NCBI GenBank assembly: GCA_947585615.1
Contig: CANPXD010000010.1
Span: forward strand, 1-37,731
Direction: 5' to 3'
DNA length: 37,731 nt
DNA from: an uncultured Clostridia bacterium
GTDB lineage: Bacteria; Bacillota; Clostridia; Oscillospirales; Acutalibacteraceae
The position numbers and the translations under genes are program-made. This document shows positions 16,280 through 24,293 of the stretch, piece by piece. The notes beneath the pieces are model-generated. The model was not told the DNA's origin. It made no database searches and was given only the letters and a program-made list of their open reading frames with translations. Numbering within the stretch: the stretch's first letter is position 1; each line of letters opens with the position of its first letter.

Positions 16280-16291
16280 TTGAATTTTCTA

Positions 16292-16320
16292 TTGACAAAC
16301 TCTATTCTTATCTATATAAT
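16292..16320 (+). promoter_or_regulatory. Consensus sigma-A promoter for yceD-rpmF
   Basis: TTGACA at 16292-16297 and TATAAT at 16315-16320 are exactly 17 bases apart, a perfect match to the housekeeping consensus. It lies just after the upstream terminator and 28 bases before yceD. High expression is expected, as suits a ribosomal protein gene. Confidence 0.9.
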
Positions 16321-16347
16321 ACTAAAAGTGCAGGATGAGACAGTTCT

Positions 16348-16848
16348 ATGAATATAGACGTTACAAATCTTTTTAATGGCAGCGGAAATGCGGTTCAGGT
16401 TGACTGCAAAGTTGATCTTAGTGACTTTTCCTATTCAGATTATTATCCGATAAAAAGCGGTGCAAGCGTAACAGGCAGGGTGTATGAAAAGGCAGGTATT
16501 GTTCATCTTGACCTTAATGTGAGTTTTATATTCTGTGGCGTTTGTGACCGTTGTGCCGATGATTTTGAACGGAAATTCAGCTTTGATTTTTCAAGAATTC
16601 TCGTTACGGAGTTGGCTAACGATTCCGATTCTGATGATTATATCATTGTTGAAAAAGGAATTCTTGATATAGACGCGTTAATCCGCGAGGAAATTCAGTT
16701 GTTTTTACCGGCTAAAATGCTTTGCAGTTACGAGTGCAGAGGAATCTGTCCGAACTGCGGTAAAAATCTTAATTATGAAATATGCAGCTGCAGAAAGGCT
16801 TCTGATCCGCGAATGGAAGTTCTTTTTCAGTTGCTTGATGAAGAGTAA
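16348..16848 (+). CDS. yceD: DUF177/YceD-family protein linked to 23S rRNA accumulation
   Basis: The 166-residue cytoplasmic protein of the YceD/DUF177 family has an acidic beta-rich core with CGVCDRCADDFERKF near residue 58. A C-terminal cysteine knuckle follows: CSYECRGICPNCGKNLNYE, then CSC near residue 150. The family is nearly always next to rpmF, as here, with 33 bases between. In other bacteria YceD supports 23S rRNA accumulation. The cysteines, common in Firmicutes members, may bind zinc. A poorly placed AGGA precedes the start; the only other nearby ATG is out of frame. Confidence 0.9.
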   Translation: MNIDVTNLFNGSGNAVQVDCKVDLSDFSYSDYYPIKSGASVTGRVYEKAGIVHLDLNVSFIFCGVCDRCADDFERKFSFDFSRILVTELANDSDSDDYIIVEKGILDIDALIREEIQLFLPAKMLCSYECRGICPNCGKNLNYEICSCRKASDPRMEVLFQLLDEE

Positions 16849-16881
16849 AATAATTCATTTTGAATAAAGGAGGCTATAAAA

Positions 16882-17064
16882 ATGGCAGTACCGGCAAGAA
16901 GAACATCATCAGCGAGAAGAGATAAAAGGCGTTCAAGCGTTTGGAAGCTGAGTGCCCCCACACTTGTAAAATGTCCTAACTGTTCAGCTTATACAGTACC
17001 CCACAGGGTGTGCGGCTCATGCGGTTATTACAACGGCAAGGAAGTTGTTTCAAAAGAAGATTGA
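16882..17064 (+). CDS. rpmF: 50S ribosomal protein L32
   Basis: This 60-residue protein has the usual L32 features: a basic serine/arginine-rich N terminus (VPARRTSSARRDKRRS) and a four-cysteine zinc ribbon made of CPNC and CGSCG, separated by AYTVPHRV. It is therefore the zinc-binding (C+) form, and no zinc-independent copy is seen nearby. AAAGGAGG lies before the ATG. It is co-transcribed with yceD. Confidence 0.96.
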   Translation: MAVPARRTSSARRDKRRSSVWKLSAPTLVKCPNCSAYTVPHRVCGSCGYYNGKEVVSKED

Positions 17065-17078
17065 TATTTTAGGATGTT

Positions 17079-17103
17079 GGCGGGCAGTTCTGTCCGCCTT
17101 TCT
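17079..17103 (+). terminator. Weak terminator or attenuator between rpmF and der
   Basis: GGCGGGCAG at 17079-17087 pairs with CTGTCCGCC at 17090-17098, including one G-U pair, with a two-base turn; TTTCTTG follows. The very tight loop and broken T run suggest partial termination that lowers der relative to rpmF. Confidence 0.55.
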
Positions 17104-17123
17104 TGTTATAAAGGTGAGGTTTT

Positions 17124-18452
17124 ATGAGTAAACCTGTTGTTGCCGTTGTCGGCAGACCCAACGTCGGAAAATCAACACTATTTAATAAGCTCACAGGGAA
17201 AAGGCTTTCTATTGTTGACGATACACCGGGTGTTACAAGAGACAGGATATATGCTGACTGTGAGTGGCTCAGCCATACGTTTCTGCTTGTGGATACAGGA
17301 GGGATAGAGCCTGATTCGGATGATATAATCCTCAGCAGTATGAGAATGCAGACGCAGATTGCAATTGATACTGCCGATGTAATTGTCCTTGTAACCGATT
17401 TGACCTGCGGCGTTATTGCAACAGATTACGAGGTTGCTTCAATGCTCCAGAAGTCCGGAAAGCCTGTTATTCTGTGTGTCAATAAGTGTGACAGTATAGG
17501 CAGTCCTCCGCCTGAGTTCTATGAATTCTATAACCTCGGAATAGGCGAGCCTTTTGCGGTTTCGTCCGTTCACGGGCATGGAACAGGCGATCTGCTTGAT
17601 GAAATAGTAAAATATCTGCCCGAAAGCGATAACGCAGAAGCAGACGAAGAAATTATTAACGTTGCCGTTATCGGAAAACCGAATGTCGGAAAATCTTCGC
17701 TTGTGAACAAAATCAGCGGCGAAAACAGGGCAATCGTTTCTGATATTGCGGGAACCACTAGAGATTCAACGGATACACTTGTTGAAAATTCTTTCGGGAA
17801 ATTCAATATAATTGACACCGCCGGCATAAGACGGAAAAGCAGGGTGAACGACGCCATTGAAAAATTCAGCATTATTCGTGCCCGAATGGCTATAGAAAGA
17901 GCAAATGTTTGCGTTATTATGATTGACGCTAACGAAGGCTTTTCGGAACAGGATTCTAAGATTGCCGGAATTGCGATTGAGCAGGGCAAGGCTTGTATAA
18001 TAGCAGTCAATAAATGGGACGCAGTCGAGAAAGACGGCTCGACGATGAAACAGTTTCGCAGTAAGCTTGCAGTTGATTTTTCGTTTATGAGTTATGCTCC
18101 CGTCGTTTTTGTATCTGCAAAAACAGGGCAGCGGATAGATTTGCTGTTTGAAATGATAGCGCACGTTCATTCACAGAATTCCATGAGAATCTCTACAGGC
18201 AGACTGAATGAAATGCTTTCGGAGGCTACGGCAAGAGTCCAGCCTCCGACCGACAAGGGCAAAAGGCTTAAAATTTATTATATGACGCAGGCGTCAACAA
18301 GACCGCCGTCATTCGTCTTTTTTGTTAATGATTCACAGCTTTTTCATTTTTCCTATCAACGTTATCTTGAAAACCGTATAAGAGAAGTTTTCGGACTTGA
18401 CGGCACTCCCGTCAGATTCATTATAAGAGAAAGGAGAGACGGAAAAAAGTGA
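17124..18452 (+). CDS. der: Ribosome-associated GTPase Der (EngA)
   Basis: The 442-residue protein has two tandem GTPase domains and a C-terminal KH-like domain, the arrangement unique to Der. The first P-loop is GRPNVGKSTLFNKL (about residues 9-22), with DTPGVTRDR, DTGG and NKCD. The second is GKPNVGKSSLVNKI (about 183-196), with AGTTRDS, DTAGIRRK and NKWD. The KH-like domain spans about 355-442. Known role: assembly of the 50S subunit. The start has AGGTGAGG upstream. The stop overlaps the plsY start by four bases, so both are translated together. Confidence 0.97.
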   Translation: MSKPVVAVVGRPNVGKSTLFNKLTGKRLSIVDDTPGVTRDRIYADCEWLSHTFLLVDTGGIEPDSDDIILSSMRMQTQIAIDTADVIVLVTDLTCGVIATDYEVASMLQKSGKPVILCVNKCDSIGSPPPEFYEFYNLGIGEPFAVSSVHGHGTGDLLDEIVKYLPESDNAEADEEIINVAVIGKPNVGKSSLVNKISGENRAIVSDIAGTTRDSTDTLVENSFGKFNIIDTAGIRRKSRVNDAIEKFSIIRARMAIERANVCVIMIDANEGFSEQDSKIAGIAIEQGKACIIAVNKWDAVEKDGSTMKQFRSKLAVDFSFMSYAPVVFVSAKTGQRIDLLFEMIAHVHSQNSMRISTGRLNEMLSEATARVQPPTDKGKRLKIYYMTQASTRPPSFVFFVNDSQLFHFSYQRYLENRIREVFGLDGTPVRFIIRERRDGKK

Positions 18453-19099
18453 CAATCATAAAGTATATCGTCGTTGCGGTGATTTCCTATCTCCTTGGCA
18501 GTCTCAATTTTTCAATCATCGTATCAAGAAAACTTGCAAAAAAGGATATAAGGGAAAGCGGAAGCGGCAACGCCGGAGCAACAAATATGCTCAGAACCTA
18601 TGGTAAAAAATATGCCGTTCTCACTATGATAGGCGACGTGGTAAAAGTTGCGGCGGCTATAATAATCGCGTTTTTTATATTTGACGCTCCTTTTGATATG
18701 ATTTTCGGCTTTGCAGAAAGGGACACTTCAATAATATGCGCTCTTTATAAAGCATTTGCCGGATTTTTCTGCGTTCTGGGTCACATATTTCCGCTGTATT
18801 TCAGCTTTAAAGGCGGAAAGGGCGTCGCCGCCTGCACAGGTATGGTGATTCTTGTTGACTGGCGCGTTGCGCTTATTCTGTTTGTTATTTTTGCTGTGAC
18901 GGTACTCATTTCAAAATGGATAAGCCTCGGCTCTGTGGTGATTGCTCTTCTTTTTCCGATTTTGATTTATATCTTTCATCAGAGTTTGATACTGACCGCT
19001 GTTTCGATTCTGTTCACTGCTATTGTAATTGTTGCTCACAGGGAGAACATTAAGCGCATTTTAAACGGCACCGAAAACAAAATCACAATAAAAAAATAA
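18449..19099 (+). CDS. plsY: Glycerol-3-phosphate acyltransferase PlsY
   Basis: This 216-residue integral membrane enzyme transfers the acyl group from acyl-phosphate to glycerol 3-phosphate, the first step of phospholipid synthesis. Family motifs are SGSGNAGATNMLRTYGKK (about residues 37-54), GHIFPLYFSFKGGKGVA (about 110-126) and a third, less conserved region with AHRENIKRIL near the end. About five membrane helices are visible. It starts with GTG 18449, overlapping the der stop (GTGA), with AAGGAGA upstream. The pairing of der and plsY is common in Firmicutes. Confidence 0.96.
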   Translation: MTIIKYIVVAVISYLLGSLNFSIIVSRKLAKKDIRESGSGNAGATNMLRTYGKKYAVLTMIGDVVKVAAAIIIAFFIFDAPFDMIFGFAERDTSIICALYKAFAGFFCVLGHIFPLYFSFKGGKGVAACTGMVILVDWRVALILFVIFAVTVLISKWISLGSVVIALLFPILIYIFHQSLILTAVSILFTAIVIVAHRENIKRILNGTENKITIKK

Positions 19100-19111
19100 C
19101 GGTAAATTAAT

Positions 19112-19143
19112 AAAAAACGCTCCTGTTTATTCGGAGCGTTTTG
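19112..19143. terminator. Bidirectional terminator between plsY and pepP
   Basis: AAAACGCTCC (ending at 19123) pairs with GGAGCGTTTT (19133-19142) around a nine-base loop. A residues upstream and T residues downstream let it work for both convergent genes. Confidence 0.85.
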
Positions 19144-20211
19144 CTATAGTATAAGCAAATCCTTGCTTACTGTTGAAATATTCTGATTTCCGTTTTCGGT
19201 TACAACGCAGACGTCCTCAATTCTTATGCCGAATTTATCGGGAATATATATTCCCGGCTCTATAGATGTCACATTACCCGTTTCATAAATATCTGTGCTC
19301 CTCGGTGAAGCGTTATATCCTTCGTGAATATCAAGTCCCACACCGTGACCGAGTGAATGTCGGAAATATTTTCCCATATTTTTCTCCTCAAGCACATCAT
19401 ATGCCGACCTGTAGACGTCGGCACATCTTGCTCCGCTTTTGAGGGAGGAAATACCGGCAAGCTGCGCTCTTAGTACAAGGTTGTACGTATCCTTCATTTC
19501 ATCCGTTGCACTGCCGACTGCGACCGTGCGCGTCATATCTGAATGGTATCCCATATATGTTGCACCGAAATCAAACAATACAAAATCTCCGCTTTTGATT
19601 ACTCTGTCACTCGGTGTGCCGTGCGGATATGAAGTGTGTTCTCCCGTAAGCAGAATGGTTGAAAACGATACGCCGTCAGAGCCGTTTTTTGCCATAAGAT
19701 AGTCAAAATAGGCCTGAAGTTCCTTTTCGCTTTTCCCGGCCTTAACGTGGTTGAGCAACTCAAGAAAACTTTTCTCGGCAATTTCGTTTGCTTTTTTCAT
19801 CAGTTGTATTTCATTTTCGGTTTTTATATTTCTTATTTTCATCAAACCGTCGTCAATTCCGACAAATTCACAGCCGGTCGCTTGCGTATAGGAACAGTAT
19901 GCGCTGAGAGAAATCGTTTTGTTTTCAAATGCGATTTTTTTTATTTTATTCTCTTTGCACAGCACGGCAATGACATCTGCGAATTTTGAGTTGATCTCAA
20001 GAACCTTTAGCCCTGTTTCTTTTGCGTGAATTTCGGCTGTCTCGGTATATCTTGAATCAACAAGATGATAGGCTGTTCCGTTTTTAAGCATAAAAACGAC
20101 GCTTTCGCTTGGAGAAAAACCGCAGACGTAGTGCATATTGCTCTCATTAAGCAGTAAAAGGGCATCTGCGCCTGTTTTTTTGATAAGCTCACAAATTTTT
20201 TTCGTATTCAT
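19144..20211 (-). CDS. pepP: M24B-family Xaa-Pro aminopeptidase
   Basis: The 355-residue cytoplasmic metallopeptidase has a creatinase-like N-terminal domain (about 1-125) and the pita-bread M24 domain. Metal-binding and catalytic positions can be picked out: HTSYPHGTPSDR (about residue 192), LFDFGATYMGYHSDMTRT holding two metal aspartates (about 213-226), FRHSLGHGVGLDIHE (about 285-299) and TSIEPGIYIPDKFGIRIED with the two metal glutamates (about 315-333). It removes N-terminal residues preceding proline, helping peptide use. The minus-strand ribosome site is GGTGA. It has its own promoter, facing away from the arabinofuranosidase gene. Confidence 0.92.
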   Translation of the reverse strand: MNTKKICELIKKTGADALLLLNESNMHYVCGFSPSESVVFMLKNGTAYHLVDSRYTETAEIHAKETGLKVLEINSKFADVIAVLCKENKIKKIAFENKTISLSAYCSYTQATGCEFVGIDDGLMKIRNIKTENEIQLMKKANEIAEKSFLELLNHVKAGKSEKELQAYFDYLMAKNGSDGVSFSTILLTGEHTSYPHGTPSDRVIKSGDFVLFDFGATYMGYHSDMTRTVAVGSATDEMKDTYNLVLRAQLAGISSLKSGARCADVYRSAYDVLEEKNMGKYFRHSLGHGVGLDIHEGYNASPRSTDIYETGNVTSIEPGIYIPDKFGIRIEDVCVVTENGNQNISTVSKDLLIL

Positions 20212-20226
20212 TTAATCACCGTAATT

Positions 20227-20255
20227 ATTATAATTTTTATATGAAATAAAGTCAA
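20227..20255 (-). promoter_or_regulatory. Sigma-A promoter for pepP
   Basis: On the minus strand TTGACT (20250-20255) and TATAAT (20227-20232) are separated by 17 bases, ending 16 bases before the pepP start. Confidence 0.75.
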
Positions 20256-20262
20256 ATTTTTA

Positions 20263-20289
20263 TTGACATTAACGGATTCCTATGATAAT
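20263..20289 (+). promoter_or_regulatory. Probable promoter for the GH51 arabinofuranosidase gene
   Basis: TTGACA at 20263-20268 is followed by TATGATAAT at 20281-20289. The best -10, GATAAT at 20284, gives a 15-base spacer, shorter than ideal. The -35 boxes of this promoter and of pepP are only seven bases apart, back to back. Confidence 0.5.
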
Positions 20290-20321
20290 TTATTTGTATC
20301 AAATTTGCGAGGTATTCTATA

Positions 20322-21809
20322 ATGGAAAAATATCTTATTAATCCCAATCAGAAAATCAGCAGAATTAATAAGGATATATACGGTCATTTTGCCGAGCATC
20401 TCGGCAGATGTATTTATAACGGAGTATACGTCGGTGAAAATTCATCTATTCCGAATGTGAACGGAATGAGATGCGATGTAGTTAAAGCGCTCAGGGATAT
20501 GGGTATTCCCGTTCTCCGCTGGCCGGGAGGATGTTTTGCGGATGAATACCACTGGAAAGACGGTATAGGGCCTAAGGAAAAAAGAAAAAAAATGGTAAAC
20601 ACAAACTGGGGCGGCGTCGTTGAGGACAATTCCTTCGGCACGCACGAATATTTTGAGCTTTGCAGTCAGCTTGGCTGTGATGCCTATATAAACGGAAATG
20701 TCGGCTCAGCCACTGTTCAGGAAATGAACGAGTGGATTGAGTATATGACATTTGACGGTGTATCTCCCATGGCTGAACTGCGAAAGGCAAACGGTGCTGA
20801 AAAACCATGGAAAATCAAATATTTCGGCGTTGGAAACGAAAGCTGGGGCTGCGGCGGTAATATGGATCCCGAATATTACGGCTGTCTCTTCAAGAGATAT
20901 AATACCTTTGTCAGAGATTATGATTCGGAGAACAGAATTATGAGGATTGCCTGCGGGCCGAATGTTGACGATTATCACTGGACGCGAGAGGTCATGGTAA
21001 AGGTTAAGCATAAGGCGCAGGGAATATCGCTGCATTATTACACAATTCCGACAGGTCAATGGCATCACAAGGGTTCGTCGACTGAATTTGACGTTTCGGA
21101 ATATAACTCCACAATTTGCAAGGCTTATAAAATGGAGGAGCTTATCAGAAATCATCTCGCTGTTATGGACAGTGTAAATCCCCAGAAATGGGTTAAGCTT
21201 ATTATCGATGAGTGGGGAACATGGTATGATGTTGAACCGGGTACAAATCCCGGATTTCTCTATCAGCAGAATACGATGCGAGACGCAGTTGTTGCCGCGT
21301 TGACGCTCAACATCTTTAATAAGCATTCCGACAGAATTATGATGGCAAATATTGCGCAGACGGTGAACGTTCTTCAGGCGGTTATCCTCACTGACGGTGA
21401 AAAAATGCTTCTTACACCTACTTATCACGTTTTCAAAATGTATAAGGACCACCAGGAAAATACACTTATCGGCTCTTATATTACAACAGATGAAATCGAG
21501 TCAAAGAACGATAAGTCGCGTTTTCCGCAGCTTGTTGAATCTGCTTCCGTTGATGAAAACGGCGTTATTTATTCAACGATAACCAATACATCAGCCGTAA
21601 AGTCAGCTAAAATCAAATGTCAGATTGCCGACACAAAAGTAAAAAGCGTGAAAGCGGAAATTCTTTCAGGTGATATTCACGATAAAAACGATTTTGAAAA
21701 TACCGGCGCGGTTAAAACGGTTGAATTCAAAGATTATAAAGTCAGCAGAGACGGATTTACCGCATCGCTTCCCGCCTGCTCTGTTGTTAAATTTACTGTC
21801 GAGAGATAA
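20322..21809 (+). CDS. GH51 alpha-L-arabinofuranosidase
   Basis: The 495-residue enzyme has no signal peptide, so it acts in the cytoplasm on imported arabino-oligosaccharides. The GH51 barrel shows [20 protein letters not shown] (about residues 65-84), the acid/base glutamate Glu173 in [10 protein letters not shown] and the nucleophile Glu297 in [12 protein letters not shown]-terminal beta-sandwich covers about 390-495. Known role: it releases terminal arabinose from arabinoxylan or arabinan fragments, pointing to plant-fibre use. No transporter or regulator of arabinose is nearby, so it is a lone catabolic gene here. The next small gene overlaps its stop by one base. Confidence 0.95.
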   Translation: MEKYLINPNQKISRINKDIYGHFAEHLGRCIYNGVYVGENSSIPNVNGMRCDVVKALRDMGIPVLRWPGGCFADEYHWKDGIGPKEKRKKMVNTNWGGVVEDNSFGTHEYFELCSQLGCDAYINGNVGSATVQEMNEWIEYMTFDGVSPMAELRKANGAEKPWKIKYFGVGNESWGCGGNMDPEYYGCLFKRYNTFVRDYDSENRIMRIACGPNVDDYHWTREVMVKVKHKAQGISLHYYTIPTGQWHHKGSSTEFDVSEYNSTICKAYKMEELIRNHLAVMDSVNPQKWVKLIIDEWGTWYDVEPGTNPGFLYQQNTMRDAVVAALTLNIFNKHSDRIMMANIAQTVNVLQAVILTDGEKMLLTPTYHVFKMYKDHQENTLIGSYITTDEIESKNDKSRFPQLVESASVDENGVIYSTITNTSAVKSAKIKCQIADTKVKSVKAEILSGDIHDKNDFENTGAVKTVEFKDYKVSRDGFTASLPACSVVKFTVER

Positions 21810-22069
21810 TGGAGCATATACATTTGTGTAAAAAGTGCCTGTTGCTTGAGGCAGGCAACAGGGCGGCATATCAGAGCGTTAAAGACTGCATAAACGATAT
21901 AAGCGATGAATTAAAGACGGATAAGATGTTATACGACAGGCGTCTGGCGCTTTGCGGTGCGTGTGATTCACTTATCGCGGGAATGTGCCTTTTATGCGGC
22001 TGCTATGTAGAAATGAGAGCAGCGTATAAGGACAAAAGCTGTCCTGACCCCAACAATAGAAAATGGTAA
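21809..22069 (+). CDS. DUF6171-like cysteine-rich small protein
   Basis: The 86-residue protein has three cysteine clusters: CKKCLL near residue 7, CGACDSL near 49 and CLLCGCYVEMRAA near 59, with a last cysteine in KSCPDP. The pattern, including SVKDCI and YDRRLALC, fits the DUF6171 family of Clostridia as I remember it. It probably binds zinc or an iron-sulfur cluster; its role is unknown. The ATG overlaps the arabinofuranosidase stop (TAATG), so it is translated in the same transcript although the functions need not be related. Confidence 0.8.
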   Translation: MEHIHLCKKCLLLEAGNRAAYQSVKDCINDISDELKTDKMLYDRRLALCGACDSLIAGMCLLCGCYVEMRAAYKDKSCPDPNNRKW

Positions 22070-22070
22070 T

Positions 22071-22112
22071 AAACAGCGCACCGATTTCAAAATTTCGGTG
22101 CGTTGTTTATTT
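22071..22112 (+). terminator. Intrinsic terminator after the DUF6171-like gene
   Basis: AAACAGCGCACCGA (22071-22084) pairs with TCGGTGCGTTGTTT (22095-22108), with one G-U pair in 14. ATTTT follows. It closes the arabinofuranosidase unit. Confidence 0.8.
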
Positions 22113-22133
22113 TCGTGCAAAAATGCCAATATT

Positions 22134-23012
22134 ATGCGTATGAAAAATTTTTTTAAAATAAATGATTATCAGTTTGAATATATGAAAAAGCCGATTATGC
22201 TTCTTTCGTTGATTTCAGCGCTTGTCTATGCCCTGAAGCTTTTCAGTGTTTCGTTTGCTGATAATATTTTTTTCTTCTCGGTCATTTTAATTGTGTCGAT
22301 TCCGATTATGGTGCGCATAAGAAACGTCTGTAACAAAATAACTTTTACTGTTTTTCTATTCATTTTATTTATTCTTTACATTAATGTTTATGAGGATACA
22401 ATCATTTTTCTTGCCGAAAAATGTAAGAATAACGGAATATTTTTCGGCTTCGTCAATTCTTTTTTTAACACAATCGGTTTAGCTGATTTTGAAAATCTTA
22501 TCTATCATACTGCCTACGGTGGAGCAAAACTGATAAAAGGCGTGCTTGCGACAGGTGCGGCGGATATATTTCTGCTGAATCCGCAAAACAGCGGAACATA
22601 TATTTTTCTTTGCGGAAGGTATATATCAATACTGACCGCGATTGGCATCGCTTTTTCAATTAAAAAGAATCGGGGATTTGTTTTGTTTGTGACAATGTTT
22701 ACAGTGCTCACAGGAAATTTTACGCCATATCTCCTTATGCTCCTGTTTATGAGCACACCCGATTATTTTCTATTTCTCCTTTTTAACTTTTTTTCCTATT
22801 TTGCCGCGAATTTTGCCCGAATAGGGAGCGGATTTGCCGTAAGTCCCTCTGTGTTTGAATTTCTTGTCTATAAAAATAATTATGTCTATACGCTTGCTGT
22901 TGGTATTTTTCTCTGCGCCGTTTCCTATTATATTTCACGTCTTGTAAAGGAGCGCAGAGGCTGGTATAATAATGCCGGTGAAAAAAATGAACGTAAGAGA
23001 AGAACTGTTTAA
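22134..23012 (+). CDS. Unrecognised multi-pass membrane protein
   Basis: From ATG 22134 the product is 292 residues with roughly eight hydrophobic helices (for example LLSLISALVYAL, FFFSVILIVSIPIMV, TVFLFILFILYI, LLFNFFSYFAANF and YTLAVGIFLCAVSYYISRL). An outside or core loop with AYGGAKLIKGVLATGAAD and LNPQNSGTYIFLCGRY resembles the substrate-gate region of transporters only loosely. The C terminus is basic (KNERKRRTV). The start is uncertain: no ribosome site precedes ATG 22134 or ATG 22140, and the frame is open back into the terminator. Its end overlaps the AlkD-like gene. I do not recognise the family; function unknown. Confidence 0.65.
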   Translation: MRMKNFFKINDYQFEYMKKPIMLLSLISALVYALKLFSVSFADNIFFFSVILIVSIPIMVRIRNVCNKITFTVFLFILFILYINVYEDTIIFLAEKCKNNGIFFGFVNSFFNTIGLADFENLIYHTAYGGAKLIKGVLATGAADIFLLNPQNSGTYIFLCGRYISILTAIGIAFSIKKNRGFVLFVTMFTVLTGNFTPYLLMLLFMSTPDYFLFLLFNFFSYFAANFARIGSGFAVSPSVFEFLVYKNNYVYTLAVGIFLCAVSYYISRLVKERRGWYNNAGEKNERKRRTV

Positions 23013-23649
23013 GCATCAGGATATAAAATACAGGGATTTTCATAAAAAGCTAATCCCGAATATCAAAGAAGAAAAAATAATCGGTGTAAGACTTCCTGTT
23101 CTGCGCAAAATAGGAAAATCTCTGAAAACCTGTGATTTTCCATGGGATTACTATGAAGAGGTTATGCTCCACGGCTTTTATATCGGTTACGCACGGCTGC
23201 CCTTAGATAAAAGATTGCTCCTCCTTGATGAATTTGTTCCCCGAATTGATAATTGGGCGATTTGCGACTGCACGGCCTCAACATTAAAATTTATTGATAA
23301 ACACAAAGAGGACTTTTTGCATTATCTCGGTAAATATATGAAATCCGATAAGGAATACGAAATCCGCTTTGCCACAGTGATTCTGTTGGATTATTACCTT
23401 GATGACGTTTATTTTGATTTTTCGCTTAATTATCTTAAAAGTATCCAAAGCGATTTTTATTATGTAAATATGGCGGCTGCCTGGGCGCTGTGCGACGCTT
23501 TCGTTAAGGACAGGGAAAAGGTTATGCCTTTGATTGAAAACACCTCTCTCAGCAGGGAAATACATAATATGACTATATCAAAAATACGCGACAGTTATAG
23601 GGTGGATAAAGAAACAAAGGATTATCTCAAATCCCGGATGCGAAAATGA
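22987..23649 (+). CDS. AlkD-like DNA alkylation repair (HEAT-repeat) protein
   Basis: From ATG 22987, preceded by GGTGA six bases upstream, the 220-residue protein is made of helical HEAT-like repeats. It matches the PF08713 DNA alkylation repair family: REELFKHQDIKYRDFHKKLI at the N terminus, GVRLPVLRKIGK near residue 33, DNWAICDCTA near 88, EIRFATVILLDYYL near 118 and NMAAAWALCDAF near 153. The aspartate in DNWAICD is in the place of the AlkD catalytic residue. Family members excise or recognise alkylated purines, but close relatives in gut Clostridia are untested. ATG 22972 is an alternative start. The gene overlaps the end of the membrane-protein gene. Confidence 0.85.
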   Translation: MNVREELFKHQDIKYRDFHKKLIPNIKEEKIIGVRLPVLRKIGKSLKTCDFPWDYYEEVMLHGFYIGYARLPLDKRLLLLDEFVPRIDNWAICDCTASTLKFIDKHKEDFLHYLGKYMKSDKEYEIRFATVILLDYYLDDVYFDFSLNYLKSIQSDFYYVNMAAAWALCDAFVKDREKVMPLIENTSLSREIHNMTISKIRDSYRVDKETKDYLKSRMRK

Positions 23650-23672
23650 TTGTGTTAAATAAGATTGAAACT

Positions 23673-23702
23673 TCAGACGTCTGTACGGACGTCTGATTTT
23701 TA
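23673..23702 (+). terminator. Intrinsic terminator after the AlkD-like gene
   Basis: TCAGACGTC (23673-23681) pairs with GACGTCTGA (23688-23696), followed by TTTTTA. The stem is nine base pairs, extended by a T-G pair. Confidence 0.85.
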
Positions 23703-23787
23703 TGTCTGAACTGTCGCCGGGATAACAAGTCATCCTTAATTTTTTCTTGCGTTTCGACGCGTTTTTCTTGCATTTTGTCATAAAATA

Positions 23788-23816
23788 TTGAATTTTTTAT
23801 AGAAAAATGATAAATT
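23788..23816 (+). promoter_or_regulatory. Possible promoter for the small membrane-peptide genes
   Basis: TTGAAT (23788-23793) and TAAATT (23811-23816) are separated by 17 bases in a very AT-rich stretch, about 23 bases before the first small gene. The sequence match is modest, and chance matches are easy in such DNA. Confidence 0.35.
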
Positions 23817-23838
23817 GAATGGGAAAGGATGAATGCTT

Positions 23839-24015
23839 ATGAAAAAGATATTGTCAATAATATTGTCAATCTTAATCCTTTTACCAAGCAGTGTTGATAT
23901 GGTATTTATACTTATCGGAAGCAGTGTCGGTGAATTAATTGCAAAAGGTTTAGATTATCTTGACCCAAAATGGAAACGTGGCTTTGCGAAAAACAATGGA
24001 TATATTCTAAATTAG
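23839..24015 (+). CDS. 58-residue membrane or secreted peptide, unknown
   Basis: ATG 23839 is chosen because AAAGGA ends nine bases upstream; ATG 23833 is too close to it. The peptide starts MKKILSIILSILILLPSS, which could be a signal peptide or membrane helix. A second hydrophobic segment follows (VDMVFILIGSSVGELIAKGL) and then a polar, basic tail (DPKWKRGFAKNNG). It lies first in a patch that is visibly richer in A and T than the neighbouring core genes. No family is recognised. It may be a small membrane regulator, a bacteriocin-like or toxin peptide, or a degraded gene. Confidence 0.5.
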   Translation: MKKILSIILSILILLPSSVDMVFILIGSSVGELIAKGLDYLDPKWKRGFAKNNGYILN

Positions 24016-24077
24016 ATATTAGCTATAAAAAGTCAAAAGAAAAAAGTTGAGAATTGATTAAGGAAATAGGTGATAGT

Positions 24078-24254
24078 ATGAAACAAAAAACCACTTTGGT
24101 TTTAATGTCAATTGTTTGTGCCGGTCCTCCGTTAAATTTAATATTTGATTGTTTTCTACTGCATAAACCTTTGAGAATCGAAGTGGTTTTTTCAACAATT
24201 ATAGCCTTTTTGATCTATAGTGTGTATTTGGTTTGGTATATAAAGAGCAGATAA
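24078..24254 (+). CDS. 58-residue membrane peptide, unknown
   Basis: ATG 24078 follows AGGTGA by four bases. The peptide has two hydrophobic helices, TTLVLMSIVCAGPPLNLIFD (about 4-23) and VVFSTIIAFLIYSVYLVWYI (about 36-55), with a basic C terminus (KSR). It probably forms a two-helix hairpin in the membrane. The next gene, the S8 protease, starts 39 bases later in the same direction. I do not recognise the family; a link to export or control of the protease would be inference. Confidence 0.5.
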   Translation: MKQKTTLVLMSIVCAGPPLNLIFDCFLLHKPLRIEVVFSTIIAFLIYSVYLVWYIKSR

Positions 24255-24293
24255 GAAATTTTTAAATATTAAATCTTTAGGAGTCTGATTTAT

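Noticed and set aside
20706-21452. A 248-codon open frame on the minus strand inside the arabinofuranosidase gene
   Set aside because: It runs antisense through a strongly conserved GH51 gene, shows no domain, and its reading pattern is explained by codon use of the real gene.
22134-23649. Possible frameshift joining the membrane protein and the AlkD-like protein
   Set aside because: The two frames encode complete, unrelated protein types, and the second has its own ribosome site.
23847-23870. Direct repeat of ATATTGTCAAT
   Set aside because: It encodes the repeated Ile-Leu-Ser-Ile of a hydrophobic segment, so coding bias explains it.
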